Source: DAHUXN01 sp963729815 (GTDB lineage: Bacteria; Acidobacteriota; Terriglobia; Acidiferrales; UBA7541). From it: 64,000 nt of DNA. The first letter of the stretch is position 1. Each line of letters opens with the position of its first letter. The stretch lies in the NCBI GenBank assembly GCA_963729815.1, contig CAVSPU010000009.1, forward strand, positions 42,646 to 106,645, written 5' to 3'. This document shows, one piece after another, positions 41,626-51,193 of this stretch. A program made the translations under genes and the position numbers. The notes under the pieces were generated by a model. It searched no databases. It had not been told where the DNA came from and was given only the letters and a program-made list of their open reading frames with translations.

Positions 41626-44241
41626 TTATGAGGCGGCGCCGGCTTTTGTTTTGCCGCGTGTGAATTTCATTTCGCCAGTCTTTGAGTCCGCTTCGACAAG
41701 GACTTCATCGCCCGGCAGCACTCTCCCGTCGAGAATTTCGAGCGCCAGCGGATCCTGGACGAAGCGCTGGATGGCGCGCCGCAGCGGCCGCGCGCCATAC
41801 GCTGGATCGTAGCCCTCGCGGAGCAGCAGTTCGCGCGCCGAGGGCGCCAGACGGAGCGCGACGTGCTTGGCTTCGAGCAGCTTTGAGACCTGCGCGAGCT
41901 GGAGGTCCACGATGTGCTCAAGCTGCTCTTTACCGAGCGGCTGAAAGAGCACGATGTCGTCGACACGGTTCAGGAATTCCGGCCGGAAAATCTGGCGGAG
42001 GGCTTCCATGGCTTCGGCCCGAGCGCGCTTCGGATCGCTGGCTGCCAGCTCGAAAATCGCAGACGAGCCGACGTTGGACGTCATCACGATGACCGTGTTG
42101 CGAAAATCGACGGTGCGGCCCTTGCCGTCGGTGAGGCGTCCATCTTCGAGAATCTGCAGCAGAACGTTGAAGACGTCGGGATGCGCCTTCTCGATTTCGT
42201 CGAGCAAAATGACGGAGTAGGGATGGCGGCGCACCTGCTCGGTGAGCTGGCCGCCCTCTTCATAGCCGACATATCCCGGAGGCGCGCCAATCATGCGCGC
42301 GACGGAATGCTTTTCCATGTACTCGGACATGTCGAGGCGGACCATGGCGTGCTCGTCGTCGAAAAGAAACTCGGCGAGGGCGCGGGCGAGCTCCGTCTTG
42401 CCGACGCCGGTCGGGCCAAGAAATAGGAATGAGCCAATCGGACGGCGCGGATCGGAAAGGCCGGAACGGCTGCGACGCACAGCGTTCGCGACGCGCGCAA
42501 GAGCGTCATCCTGGCCGACGACGCGCTGGCGAAGCCGCTCCTCCATGTGGACGAGCTTCTGGACTTCTCCTTCGAGCAGACGGCCGACGGGAATGCCGGT
42601 CCATTTGGCCACAATGCGAGCGATGTCCTCTTCGCCGACTTCTTCTTTGAGCATGGCGCGGCCCTTTTGGCGCTTGGTCAAATCGTCCTGGGCTTTTTGC
42701 AATTCGCGCTCGGCGGCGGCGAGTTTGCCATAGCGGATTTCAGCGACTTTCGCGAGTTCGCCGGCGCGTTCGAGGCGCTGCTCTTCGGTCTTCAGTTGGT
42801 CGATTTCGCCTTTAATCTTGCGAATGCGCGCTATGGCATCTTTCTCGATCTGCCATTGGGCCTTCAGCGCATTCGATTTTTCGCGCAGCGCGGAGAGTTC
42901 TTTCTGGATTTCGGCGAGGCGCTCGCGCGAATGCGCGTCGGATTCTTTCGAGAGCGCCTGACGCTCGATTTCGATGTGGAGAATTTTCCGCTCGACTTCG
43001 TCGATTTCGGCGGGCATGGAATCAAGTTCCATGCGCAGGCCAGCGGCGGCTTCATCGATCAAGTCGATGGCCTTATCGGGGAGAAAGCGATCTGAGATAT
43101 AGCGCTGCGAAAGCATCGCCGCCGCGACAATGGCGGCGTCCTGAATGCGCACGCCGTGGTGCACTTCGTAGCGTTCTTTCAAACCGCGCAGGATGGCGAT
43201 GGTGTCTTCGACGGAAGGTTCGGGAACGATCACGGGCTGAAAACGGCGCTCGAGCGCAGGGTCTTTTTCGATGTACTTGCGGTATTCGTTGAGCGTGGTG
43301 GCGCCGATGGCGCGGAGTTCGCCTCGCGCGAGCGCGGGCTTCAGCATGTTGGAAGCGTCCATCGAGCCTTCCGCAGCGCCAGCGCCGACGAGAGTGTGGA
43401 GTTCGTCGATGAAAAGAATAATCTGGCCTTCGGATTCGGTGACTTCCTTGAGAACGGCTTTCAAGCGATCCTCGAACTCGCCGCGGTATTTCGCGCCGGC
43501 GACCAGAGACGCCAAATCGAGAGCCACGATGCGCTTGGGCTTCAGGACTTCAGGCACGTCTCCAGCGACGATGCGTTGCGCGAGGCCTTCCACGATGGCT
43601 GTTTTGCCCACGCCGGGCTCGCCAATTAATACAGGATTGTTCTTCGTGCGGCGGGCAAGAATCTGCATGACGCGGCGTATTTCTTCGTCGCGGCCAATGA
43701 CGGGATCGACTTTGCCGCGCCGTGCAAGCTCGGTGAGATCACGAGCATATTGTTCGAGGGCGCGATACGTTGTTTCGGGATTCTGGCTCGTGACGCGATG
43801 GCTGCCGCGGACGCTGACAAGCGCCTGAAGAATGGCATCGTGACTCGCGCCGTTGCGGGCGAGCAATTGGCCGGCGGGCTCGCGATCGAGTTGCGCGATA
43901 GCGAGAAGAATGTGTTCGGTGGAAACGTATTCGTCCTTGAATTTGCCAGCTTCATCAAACGCGCGGCTCAGCACATCGTTCGACGCCGGGCTCAGATATT
44001 GTTGTCCGGCGCCAGAGACTTTCGGCAGGCGATCGATTTCGCGGCGGACCTCCGCGCTGAGCGCATCGGGTTGAGCTCCGAGCTTGGCCAGCAGCGGCGT
44101 GACGACGCCATCGCCCTGGGCGAGCAGCGCCGCAAGCAAATGCACAGGTTCGATTTGTTGCTGGCCGGCGGAGGCTGCGAGCTCCTGCGCGGATTGCAGC
44201 GCCTCCTGGGCCTTGACTGTCAATTTATCCATACGCAGCAT
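41626..44241 (-). CDS. clpB: ATP-dependent chaperone ClpB
   Basis: An 871-aa AAA+ disaggregase that works with DnaK. Start chosen at ATG 44241 (MLRMDKLTVKAQEAL) after GGGAG; a longer in-frame frame to 44262 adds 7 residues. N-domain repeats (about 1-145), first AAA+ with GEPGVGKTA and ILFIDELHTLVGAG, a coiled-coil M domain (about 400-525), second AAA+ with GPTGVGKTELARAL and VILLDEIEKAHPDV. ClpP-binding IGF/L loop is not evident, consistent with ClpB rather than ClpA/C. It follows hsp20 on the same strand. Confidence 0.97.
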   Translation of the reverse strand: MLRMDKLTVKAQEALQSAQELAASAGQQQIEPVHLLAALLAQGDGVVTPLLAKLGAQPDALSAEVRREIDRLPKVSGAGQQYLSPASNDVLSRAFDEAGKFKDEYVSTEHILLAIAQLDREPAGQLLARNGASHDAILQALVSVRGSHRVTSQNPETTYRALEQYARDLTELARRGKVDPVIGRDEEIRRVMQILARRTKNNPVLIGEPGVGKTAIVEGLAQRIVAGDVPEVLKPKRIVALDLASLVAGAKYRGEFEDRLKAVLKEVTESEGQIILFIDELHTLVGAGAAEGSMDASNMLKPALARGELRAIGATTLNEYRKYIEKDPALERRFQPVIVPEPSVEDTIAILRGLKERYEVHHGVRIQDAAIVAAAMLSQRYISDRFLPDKAIDLIDEAAAGLRMELDSMPAEIDEVERKILHIEIERQALSKESDAHSRERLAEIQKELSALREKSNALKAQWQIEKDAIARIRKIKGEIDQLKTEEQRLERAGELAKVAEIRYGKLAAAERELQKAQDDLTKRQKGRAMLKEEVGEEDIARIVAKWTGIPVGRLLEGEVQKLVHMEERLRQRVVGQDDALARVANAVRRSRSGLSDPRRPIGSFLFLGPTGVGKTELARALAEFLFDDEHAMVRLDMSEYMEKHSVARMIGAPPGYVGYEEGGQLTEQVRRHPYSVILLDEIEKAHPDVFNVLLQILEDGRLTDGKGRTVDFRNTVIVMTSNVGSSAIFELAASDPKRARAEAMEALRQIFRPEFLNRVDDIVLFQPLGKEQLEHIVDLQLAQVSKLLEAKHVALRLAPSARELLLREGYDPAYGARPLRRAIQRFVQDPLALEILDGRVLPGDEVLVEADSKTGEMKFTRGKTKAGAAS

Positions 44242-44295
44242 GTAACGTGCTCCCGATCCCAATTCTAATCCTAATTCAATGACCGCAACGTACGA

Positions 44296-44327
44296 CGGGG
44301 ACCGAAATCATGCGATTCCGGCCCCCG
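44296..44327 (-). terminator. Hairpin between hsp20 and clpB
   Basis: CGGGG-A-CCG-A-AATC (44296-44309) pairs with GATT-C-CGG-C-CCCCG (44314-44327), with two 1x1 mismatches and a 4-nt loop. No U tract follows on the minus strand, so it may attenuate or protect the hsp20 message rather than terminate fully. Confidence 0.45.
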
Positions 44328-44353
44328 CAAAACAGAAGGAACTTCAGTTTCGA

Positions 44354-44809
44354 TTAGTTCTTTCCATTCGTGACGTTGATCTTCACTTGCTTCGGTTTCA
44401 ATTCGGCGCGCTTCGGCAAGGTGAGAGTCAAAACGCCTTCCTTGTACTCAGCCTTGACCGCTTCCGTATTGACCGTGTTCGGCAGCGAGAAGCTGCGGCT
44501 GAACGAGCCATAGGCGCGTTCCATGCGCAGATAATTCTCTTCCTTCACTTTCTGTTCGAACCTGCGCTCACCACGGATGGTCAGCATGTTGTTTTCGACG
44601 CGGACATCCAATTCCTTCTCGGAAATTTCCGGCAAGTCCGCTTTGATAACGAGTTCGTTCTCGGTCTCATAAACGTCTACTGCCGGCGCCCAAGCCGTCA
44701 AAGTCTGTTCCTCAGCACAACTGGCGAATCTGTTCTCAAAGAGCCGATTTACCTGCTCTTGGAGAGATGAGATGCCCCGAAATGGCTCCCAACGAGAAAG
44801 CGTGTTCAT
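44354..44809 (-). CDS. Hsp20/alpha-crystallin small heat-shock protein
   Basis: A 151-aa small heat-shock chaperone. The alpha-crystallin domain spans about residues 40-135 (VDVYETENELVIKADLPEI, ENNMLTIRGERRFEQKV, SFSLPNTVNTEAVKAEY) and ends with the GVLTLTLPK motif. A C-terminal IxI/V-like tail (KINVTN) follows. It binds unfolding proteins for refolding by DnaK/ClpB; clpB is the next gene on this strand. GGGAGG lies 6 nt before ATG 44809. Confidence 0.96.
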   Translation of the reverse strand: MNTLSRWEPFRGISSLQEQVNRLFENRFASCAEEQTLTAWAPAVDVYETENELVIKADLPEISEKELDVRVENNMLTIRGERRFEQKVKEENYLRMERAYGSFSRSFSLPNTVNTEAVKAEYKEGVLTLTLPKRAELKPKQVKINVTNGKN

Positions 44810-44846
44810 TGCTAACCTCCCATTAAAATATTCTTATAACGAAGCA

Positions 44847-44875
44847 TTTATATAATATGAGCGCAATATTGTCAA
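44847..44875 (-). promoter_or_regulatory. Strong promoter of hsp20
   Basis: On the minus strand TTGACA (44875-44870), 17 bp, TATAAA (44852-44847). The leader to ATG 44809 is about 30-35 nt and very AT-rich. The extended sequence CTTGACA is also compatible with a heat-shock sigma factor, and no CIRCE or HrcA palindrome is present. Confidence 0.75.
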
Positions 44876-44922
44876 GATATTTCTGAAAATGCCTTGGACT
44901 GCGGATGGCGATGCCAGATTTT

Positions 44923-46086
44923 CTATAATATTCGCAGAATGAAGCACTTAAGGTAATGCGTCTCAGGCATTGTCAGGAGAATGGCGTGATCGCGAGCCTG
45001 GGTTCGCCGCTCGACGATTTGCAGCGATTTTCGGGCATCGGTGGCAGCTCCTGCGATGACTTGTAGGAAGAGCGGCTCGGGGATGTGGTAGGAGCAAGAG
45101 CAGGTGATGAGGTAGCCGCCGGGCTTGAGGATCTTCATTGCGCGCAGATTGATCTCTTTGTAGCCGCGCACGGCGGAGTGCACGCTGTCGCGGTTCTTCG
45201 CGAATGCGGGAGGATCAAGGATGATCAGGTCGAATTTCCGTCCGTCGTCGTCGTAGGACTTGAGCACGTCGAAGGAGTTTGCCTCGCGAAAGGCAACGTT
45301 CGAGATCTGATTCAGGTCTTGATTGCGGCGTGCAATCTCGATGGCTGCGCTGGACAAATCGATCCCTTCCACGTGCGCGGCGTGCGAAGCAAGAGTCAGC
45401 GCGAATCCGCCGTGGTAGGTGAAGCAGTCGAGGACTTCGCCAGAGGCGTAAGCGACGGATGCACTGTGGTTTTCGCGCTGGTCGAGAAAGCCTCCGGTCT
45501 TCTGGCCTTTGTAGAGATCGTGGACGAAGCGGATCGCGTTGCGCGAAACGATGACCTCCTCGGGCACTTCGCCAAAGAGGAGCGAGACGCGGCGGTCGAG
45601 TCCTTCGAGTTCGCGCACGCGGGGGTCATTTCTTTCAAGGATGCCGCGCGGAGAGAAAAGCTCGGCGAGAATCGAAACGAATTCGTCTTTGCGGCGCTCG
45701 GTTCCCTGGCTTAGGGTTTGGATGACGAGAAAATCGCCGTAGCGATCGACAATGAGCGACGGGAGCAAGTCCGCTTCGCTATAAATAAGCCGGTATGCCT
45801 CGGTGTCCTTGACGATGCGCTTGCGAAATTCGGCAGCGGCCTGGATGCGCGCGCCAAAAAATGCGCGGTCGACGGGGACGTCTTCGCGCGTGAGCAAACG
45901 GACTGCAATTTGCGAGCGCGTGCTGTAAAAGGCGTGGCCAACGAAGTTCCCGCGGTCGTCCTGGATACGAACGATGTCGCCGCTATCGGCTTCGGCGGCG
46001 CGCACATCGCTGCGATATACCCACAGATGGCCTGTGCGGATGCGGTCGGCGCCGCGCTGGCTGATAGTTACTTGGCCCTGGGCCAT
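44923..46086 (-). CDS. Class I SAM-dependent 23S rRNA (cytosine) methyltransferase, RlmI-like
   Basis: A 387-aa protein of the RlmI/YccW family. An N-terminal PUA-like domain (about 1-75: RGADRIRTGHLWVYRSDV), then a Rossmann methyltransferase with DQRENHSAS, VLDCFTYHGGFALTLA (SAM motif I), GIDLSSAAIEIA and the m5C motif IV ILDPPAFAKN. Family members methylate C1962 of 23S rRNA in E. coli. Family identification is firm; the exact site is inferred. Confidence 0.9.
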   Translation of the reverse strand: MAQGQVTISQRGADRIRTGHLWVYRSDVRAAEADSGDIVRIQDDRGNFVGHAFYSTRSQIAVRLLTREDVPVDRAFFGARIQAAAEFRKRIVKDTEAYRLIYSEADLLPSLIVDRYGDFLVIQTLSQGTERRKDEFVSILAELFSPRGILERNDPRVRELEGLDRRVSLLFGEVPEEVIVSRNAIRFVHDLYKGQKTGGFLDQRENHSASVAYASGEVLDCFTYHGGFALTLASHAAHVEGIDLSSAAIEIARRNQDLNQISNVAFREANSFDVLKSYDDDGRKFDLIILDPPAFAKNRDSVHSAVRGYKEINLRAMKILKPGGYLITCSCSYHIPEPLFLQVIAGAATDARKSLQIVERRTQARDHAILLTMPETHYLKCFILRIL

Positions 46087-46267
46087 GATGCCTCGGTCGA
46101 GCGTTGAATCGGGAGCTTCGCTACAATAGTAATCCGCGGGCCGCGCACGGACGCAACCGAAAGAGAAGATTTCAGGAGCGACCGGGTTTTCTTATCTGAT
46201 GTCATAGCATAATTCGGGCGCGCGCGCCAATCTACAGCGGTGTGGGGATAGACCGAGCGGACACGAC

Positions 46268-47374
46268 ATGAATCTCAGTGATTTCGACTACAACTTGCCG
46301 CCAGAACGGATTGCGCAATGGCCGCTCGAAGAACGAGATGCTTCGCGGATGCTGCTTCTCGATCGCCACTCAGGCGTATACGAGGACCGTACATTTCGTG
46401 AGTTTCCAGACCTTCTTCGCGGAGATGAACTGGTGGTCATCAACAATGCTCGCGTGCTTCCGGCGCGCCTTTGGGGACATCGCAAGGGAATCCACGCGCA
46501 GCCTTTGGGAAGAAACAGCCCGATCCGAGACGAGAATTTGAGTTCGAAGATCGAGATTCTGCTGCTCAAGGCGTGCGGGCCGGATGAATGGGAGGCGCTT
46601 GTACGGCCCGGGCGCAAGATTCCGGTTGGCGAGATGATCTATTTCGGCGAGGGCGAGCTGCAAGCTCAGGTGGTGAGCCGGGCTGATTTCGGGGTGAGGC
46701 GACTGAAGTTCAGCGGCACGGAGCAATTGACGGCGGCAATCGAGAAGCTAGGGCATATTCCGCTGCCGCCGTATATCAAGCGTGAAGATTCGCCAATCGA
46801 TCGCGAGCGCTATCAGACGATGTTTGCGCGGCAAGGCACGGCGGTCGCAGCGCCCACGGCGGGCCTGCATTTCACGCCGGCAATTATCTCGCGGCTGCGC
46901 CAGCGCGGCATCGAAATCGCGGAGATTACGTTAAACGTTGGCCTTGGGACATTCGAGCCAATTCGCACGGAGCGGCTCGAAGATCATCGGATCCACACCG
47001 AATCCTACGAGATTTGCGAGGCCGCGGCAGCCGCGATTGATAGGGCGCGCGCAGAACGGCGGCCAGTGCTGGCAATCGGCACAACCGTGGTTCGTTGTCT
47101 GGAGGACGCCGCGGAGAAACAGGCCGCTCACGGACCGGCGGATGGCAATCTCGTGATTAAGGCCGGGCGGGCCGAGGCGGAGATTTTTCTCTTGCCGGGC
47201 AAGCCATTTCGCGTTGTTAATCAACTGCTGACGAATTTTCATCTGCCGCGATCGAGCTTGCTAGCGCTGGTGGCTACCTTCGCCGGCCGCGAAAATATTC
47301 TGAGCGCGTATCAGCATGCGGTTGAGTCGGAGTATCGTTTTTATAGCTATGGCGACTGCATGTGGATCCGCTGA
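46268..47374 (+). CDS. queA: S-adenosylmethionine:tRNA ribosyltransferase-isomerase QueA
   Basis: A 368-aa QueA that transfers the ribosyl part of SAM onto preQ1 in tRNA to form epoxyqueuosine. Diagnostic start LSDFDYNLPPERIAQWPLE, then INNARVLPARLWGHR, VAAPTAGLHFTP, LNVGLGTFEPI and FLLPGKPFRVVNQLLTNFHL. Complete length. The upstream 181 bp contain no recognisable riboswitch. Confidence 0.97.
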   Translation: MNLSDFDYNLPPERIAQWPLEERDASRMLLLDRHSGVYEDRTFREFPDLLRGDELVVINNARVLPARLWGHRKGIHAQPLGRNSPIRDENLSSKIEILLLKACGPDEWEALVRPGRKIPVGEMIYFGEGELQAQVVSRADFGVRRLKFSGTEQLTAAIEKLGHIPLPPYIKREDSPIDRERYQTMFARQGTAVAAPTAGLHFTPAIISRLRQRGIEIAEITLNVGLGTFEPIRTERLEDHRIHTESYEICEAAAAAIDRARAERRPVLAIGTTVVRCLEDAAEKQAAHGPADGNLVIKAGRAEAEIFLLPGKPFRVVNQLLTNFHLPRSSLLALVATFAGRENILSAYQHAVESEYRFYSYGDCMWIR

Positions 47375-47471
47375 CTCAAATGGCGAATGTCTCGCGTCGG
47401 AGTTGTTGCCATCGTGCAAGCGGGGGTGGCATCGTTTATAATCCGCTTCCTATGCAGGAGAGAGCGCGCCG

Positions 47472-48218
47472 ATGAGATTTCTGATTTTGAGCGACATCCA
47501 CGCTAATCTGACTGCGCTGGAAACCTCGCTCGAGGAATCGCGAGGAAAGTGGGAGAAGGCCGTGTGCCTTGGCGACGTGGTCGGTTATGGGCCAGACCCA
47601 AACGAGGTGATCGACCGGATTCGAGGGCTGGGGGCGGTCACGATTCGCGGCAATCACGACAAAGTGGGTTGCGGGCTGACAAGCGCCGACGATTTCAATC
47701 CCGTCGCGCGCGCGGCGGTGATGTGGACGCGGGAGCAGCTTCGCCCGGAGAACCGGGAATATCTGGAAAAGCTGCCGACCGGCCCGGTTTCGGTTGACGG
47801 TTTTTCGCTGGTGCACGGCGCGATACCGGACGAGGACGAATACGTTGTCGCACCCGCGCAAGCGCTCGATTCGTTGCTCGAAGCTCCCTCGCCGCTCACG
47901 TTTTTCGGCCACACGCATTTGCAAGGCGGATTTTCACTGGGTGCGGACAACAAAGTGCAGACGCTGCGCTTTCGGCCGCCCGAGGGCGAAAAGTTCGCGA
48001 CGCTCGGGCTCGAGAAAGGAACCAGCTATTTGCTGAATCCGGGCTCGATCGGGCAGCCGCGGGACGGAGACCCGCGCGCGGCCTTTGCGATTGCGGATAC
48101 GGATCGCCGCGAAGTGGAATTCTGGCGCGTGCCGTATGAAGTTGAATCCGTGCAGCAACGCATGGAGAAGGCGGGTCTGCCGGAGCCGCTGATCTTGAGG
48201 CTTTCGTTTGGCCGGTAG
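47472..48218 (+). CDS. Metallophosphoesterase
   Basis: A 248-aa calcineurin-like phosphoesterase. Metal ligands in order: D-x-H in LILSDIHANL, GD in CLGDVVGYGPDP, GNHD, the His of VHGAIP, and GHTH. YfcE/MJ0936-type protein; small phosphodiesters are likely substrates but unknown. A TATAAT -10 (47437-47442) lies upstream without a good -35. Confidence 0.92.
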   Translation: MRFLILSDIHANLTALETSLEESRGKWEKAVCLGDVVGYGPDPNEVIDRIRGLGAVTIRGNHDKVGCGLTSADDFNPVARAAVMWTREQLRPENREYLEKLPTGPVSVDGFSLVHGAIPDEDEYVVAPAQALDSLLEAPSPLTFFGHTHLQGGFSLGADNKVQTLRFRPPEGEKFATLGLEKGTSYLLNPGSIGQPRDGDPRAAFAIADTDRREVEFWRVPYEVESVQQRMEKAGLPEPLILRLSFGR

Positions 48219-48270
48219 AGAGCGAGCGGCGCAACGTTGTTGGGAAAGATGAAGAGATGAAGGCAAGAAG

Positions 48271-48756
48271 ATGATTTCCGAGGAGTACGAGGAGAAGAGC
48301 CGGCTCGGCGTGTCCTTTCTCGTGGGGCTCGTGATAGTGCTGCTGATTTTCGGCGGGTTCTATCTGGCCATGCGGTCGTCGCCGAACAACGCGCCCCCGG
48401 AAAAGCAGAAGCCACTTGCTTTTGGCGCCGCGGAACAGGCCTATGTCGGGAGCCTCATCTTCGACAATCTGAATATGTCCGCGTTCGAGAACATGTTCCA
48501 CCAGAAGGTGACCTTCCTGAATGGTGACATTTCGAACAAGGGCGCGCGCACAGTGCGCGCGGCTGAGGTTACGGTGGAATTCTACGACGGTGCTCACAAG
48601 ATCGTGCTCAGCGAGAAGCGGCGCATCGTGGGCGACGGAACGAGGCCGCTGGAAAGCGGGGAGAGCCGGGACTTTCAGATCGGCTTCGAGACAATTCCCG
48701 ATACCTGGAATCATCAATTTCCGGCGATTCACATAACAGGGATGGATCTCGAATAG
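48271..48756 (+). CDS. Membrane-anchored beta-domain protein (FxLYD/DUF2393-like)
   Basis: A 161-aa protein with one membrane helix (about residues 13-34, VSFLVGLVIVLLIFGGFYLA) and an outer domain with VTFLNGDISNKGARTVRAAEVTVEF positions 88-112 (first 20 residues shown by VTFLNGDISNKGA), and a DFQIGFETIPDTWN end. The pattern of a strand ending before extracellular Asn/Lys and a later LES.SRDF fits FxLYD-type immunoglobulin-like domains. Function unknown. Confidence 0.75.
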   Translation: MISEEYEEKSRLGVSFLVGLVIVLLIFGGFYLAMRSSPNNAPPEKQKPLAFGAAEQAYVGSLIFDNLNMSAFENMFHQKVTFLNGDISNKGARTVRAAEVTVEFYDGAHKIVLSEKRRIVGDGTRPLESGESRDFQIGFETIPDTWNHQFPAIHITGMDLE

Positions 48757-48801
48757 AATTTCCCGGCGCGTCTCGCGCAGTTTAGGTGCAGCAGCGTTTC
48801 C

Positions 48802-50289
48802 ATGGACGATTGGAGCAATCTCGAGCAGGCTCTCGAGCAGCTCACTGCTTCGGGCGCCGTTGAAGTCCACGAGGACGGCGAATGGCTCGCGGCGCTCGAT
48901 GGTTTCCGAAGTGAAGTCCGCCCCCAGGGAAAACAGGCGCTGATTCATCTGTGGTCGTCCGAAAGCAATCTCGTGCGACGAATTGTGCGAATTGCCGCGT
49001 GCAAGCCCTCTCACATTCAACTCGAAGTGCAACGGTTTGGGCGCGCGAAGCCGAGCCGTCTGGAGTTTCTTGGCTTGGAGGGGAAGTGTCCAGCAGCGCG
49101 AATCACGCGCGAACAATTTCGCGTGCGGTTCAACAGAATGCTGACGGAGCAATTTCCCGATGCCCGCGTGGAATCGCTGACCACGGCGGCGGACTTGAAA
49201 CGGTCATTTTCGGCGCTGTACGCGCGCGGAGTGATGTCGGAGGGCCGGTCGTCCTGGGCGGTGATGGGCGCGGCATCATCGGAAAGCGCCGCAGCGTTCG
49301 AGGGGATTCTGGGGTTTGGCCTGCTTTGGCTCGATTGGACGCGCAGCCATGCCGAGCGCCGTGCAATCGAAGGCTTGCGGCTATTCCTGCCGGAGGGCCA
49401 GGGGCGCATCACGCTCGAACGGTCGCATGCGTTGCGGACAACCGTTGGCCTGGAAGTATTCGAATACAGCGAGCGTGATGGGCGCGTTCTTAAAATGGAG
49501 GCATCGAGTCACGGGAACGTCGAAAGCTGGCTCACTCCGCGGCGGGTAATTGAGATGACGGTGGCCGCGGCTCGCGACGCCATCGATCGGATCCGCGCGC
49601 TTCTGCCAGAAGAGCCGGATTCAATCGAAGTGTCCGTGCCGCTCGCGACGCGCGAAGTTTCCTTCCGTTTTCGCGGCCTGGAATTCGCGCGCTGGGATCA
49701 GGGACAAATTTTCTTCGGTATCGGCGATGAGCGCCGGCCACTCGAGAATAGGGAAATTGCGAAGCTGAAGACTCTGCTTCGGGAACTTGCATTGAAACGC
49801 AGCCCATTGGCTACGAATACGAATGATCCGCTTTATCGCGCCGCTCCGGAGCACTGGCTCGAAGCGGTCGTGCGCGCGGATCCTTCGCGGCTGGATGCCC
49901 AGCTCGATGCGCGGCATTTTTATTCCCAAGTGCCAGCGCTCGCGGCGGGCGACAGAGGCGTGATTGACCTGCTCGGCGTCACGCGGCACGGGCGGCTGGT
50001 GGTGATTGAATTAAAAGCGTCAGAAGATCTACAGCTTCCCCTTCAGGCCGTGGATTATTGGTTGCGCGTCAGGCGGCATCTCGTCGAAGGCGACTTCCAG
50101 CGCTACGGATATTTTTCAGGCGTCGAATTCAAGCAGGACGCGCCGCTGGTCTGGCTCGTAGCTCCGAGCCTGCGATTTCATCCCGCAAATGAGGTCATAT
50201 CACGCCATCTCTCACCGGAAATGCAGGTCACACGCATCGGGTTGAACGAGAACTGGCGCCGGGGCGTGAGAGTGGTTTTTCGTCAGTAG
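48802..50289 (+). CDS. PD-(D/E)XK nuclease-domain protein (NucS/DUF91-like C-terminus)
   Basis: A 495-aa protein. The C-terminal part (about residues 370-460) shows the restriction-nuclease core GVIDLLGVTRHGRLVVIELK with D389, E403 and K405 as predicted catalytic residues, very like the nuclease half of NucS/EndoMS, followed by QAVDYWLRVRRHL. The N-terminal 360 residues are not recognised; they include an Arg-rich part at about 55-85 and a regulatory-looking region. Full-length function is unknown; a DNA-repair or defence nuclease is a reasonable inference. Confidence 0.8.
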   Translation: MDDWSNLEQALEQLTASGAVEVHEDGEWLAALDGFRSEVRPQGKQALIHLWSSESNLVRRIVRIAACKPSHIQLEVQRFGRAKPSRLEFLGLEGKCPAARITREQFRVRFNRMLTEQFPDARVESLTTAADLKRSFSALYARGVMSEGRSSWAVMGAASSESAAAFEGILGFGLLWLDWTRSHAERRAIEGLRLFLPEGQGRITLERSHALRTTVGLEVFEYSERDGRVLKMEASSHGNVESWLTPRRVIEMTVAAARDAIDRIRALLPEEPDSIEVSVPLATREVSFRFRGLEFARWDQGQIFFGIGDERRPLENREIAKLKTLLRELALKRSPLATNTNDPLYRAAPEHWLEAVVRADPSRLDAQLDARHFYSQVPALAAGDRGVIDLLGVTRHGRLVVIELKASEDLQLPLQAVDYWLRVRRHLVEGDFQRYGYFSGVEFKQDAPLVWLVAPSLRFHPANEVISRHLSPEMQVTRIGLNENWRRGVRVVFRQ

Positions 50290-50489
50290 ATAGCGATTGG
50301 ACTGCGGATGACAGGGGCCAGAAAAGAAGAAGGGAAGTAGCCTCAGGTTGCCCTGCGCTTGCTTCCCGGGGTGTGTCCTAGAAGTGATTTAATTAAATAG
50401 ATGCGCGTAATTCTCAAAGGTTGCCAAAGAATGCGAGAAAACAGCTCAAGCGGCTCGAGACAAAGGGTTTGCAGCGGTGTCCGCGATTT

Positions 50490-50999
50490 TCAGTAGAACA
50501 AATACTTCCGCCACTTCTCGTCTTTGTGTCCAATCAATCGCATCAGTTGTCGCGACGTATGGAGCGTAAAGGGCCGAGGCCGGCGGGCCAATTTCAAACC
50601 GGCTTCTTCCGGCGTGCGGTCACCTTTGCGGTTATTGCACTGATAACAGCAGGCGACCAAATTTTCCCAGGATGAGCGGCCGCCGCGCGAGCGGGGCAGG
50701 ACGTGATCCAGGGTAAGCTCGGAAGTGGAAAATGCCAAGCCGCAGAACTGGCATGTATTGCGGTCACGCAATAGGATGTTCTTTCGCGAAAGCGCCCGGC
50801 TCTGCTGCGGAATGTGGCGATAACTGAGCAGCCGGATTACCGACGGCACAGGGACGGCTCTCGTCGTGGAATGAACTTCACCGGCTTGGGTCTCTTCCGC
50901 CTGCGCCACGCCCTTGAGCATCAGCACCAACGCGCGTCGCACCGCCGTCACGTTGATCGGCTCAAACGTTGCGTTCAAGACCAGAACTGGAGCCTGCAT
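50490..50999 (-). CDS. HNH endonuclease family protein
   Basis: About 169 aa from ATG 50999 (MQAPVLVLNATFEPINVTAV), the position at which homologous acidobacterial and proteobacterial HNH proteins normally begin. The open frame continues upstream to a GTG at 51179 (another 60 residues); neither start has a strong ribosome-binding site. The HNH core has CQFC, the LTLDHVLPRSRGG His/Asp site, NLVACCYQCNNRKG. These chromosomal HNH proteins are widespread and of unknown role, not necessarily mobile. Confidence 0.88.
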   Translation of the reverse strand: MQAPVLVLNATFEPINVTAVRRALVLMLKGVAQAEETQAGEVHSTTRAVPVPSVIRLLSYRHIPQQSRALSRKNILLRDRNTCQFCGLAFSTSELTLDHVLPRSRGGRSSWENLVACCYQCNNRKGDRTPEEAGLKLARRPRPFTLHTSRQLMRLIGHKDEKWRKYLFY

Positions 51000-51193
51000 C
51001 AACGATGCGCGCCGGGGCGGGGGAATTTGCTCAGCGCGAGCTGTGTTCGCGCCAGAGAAACTCCCGGCAATCGAAATCTTCGGCCGTGGACGGAGGACGT
51101 TCGCCGGTTTGTGGCGGTGATCCATGTTGAGCTCGAATTCGTTCGCTTCTCGAGAAGTACCTGAGAAGCGCTGACTCACAATCCTAGCACAAA

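Noticed and set aside
44810..44846. ROSE or fourU RNA thermometer in the hsp20 leader
   Set aside because: The leader is AT-rich but I could not find a stable stem pairing with the GGGAGG ribosome site.
44810..44922. CIRCE element (HrcA operator) before hsp20 or clpB
   Set aside because: The TTAGCACTC-N9-GAGTGCTAA pattern is absent here.
46087..46267. PreQ1 riboswitch upstream of queA
   Set aside because: No short pseudoknot-type aptamer near the ribosome site was recognisable.
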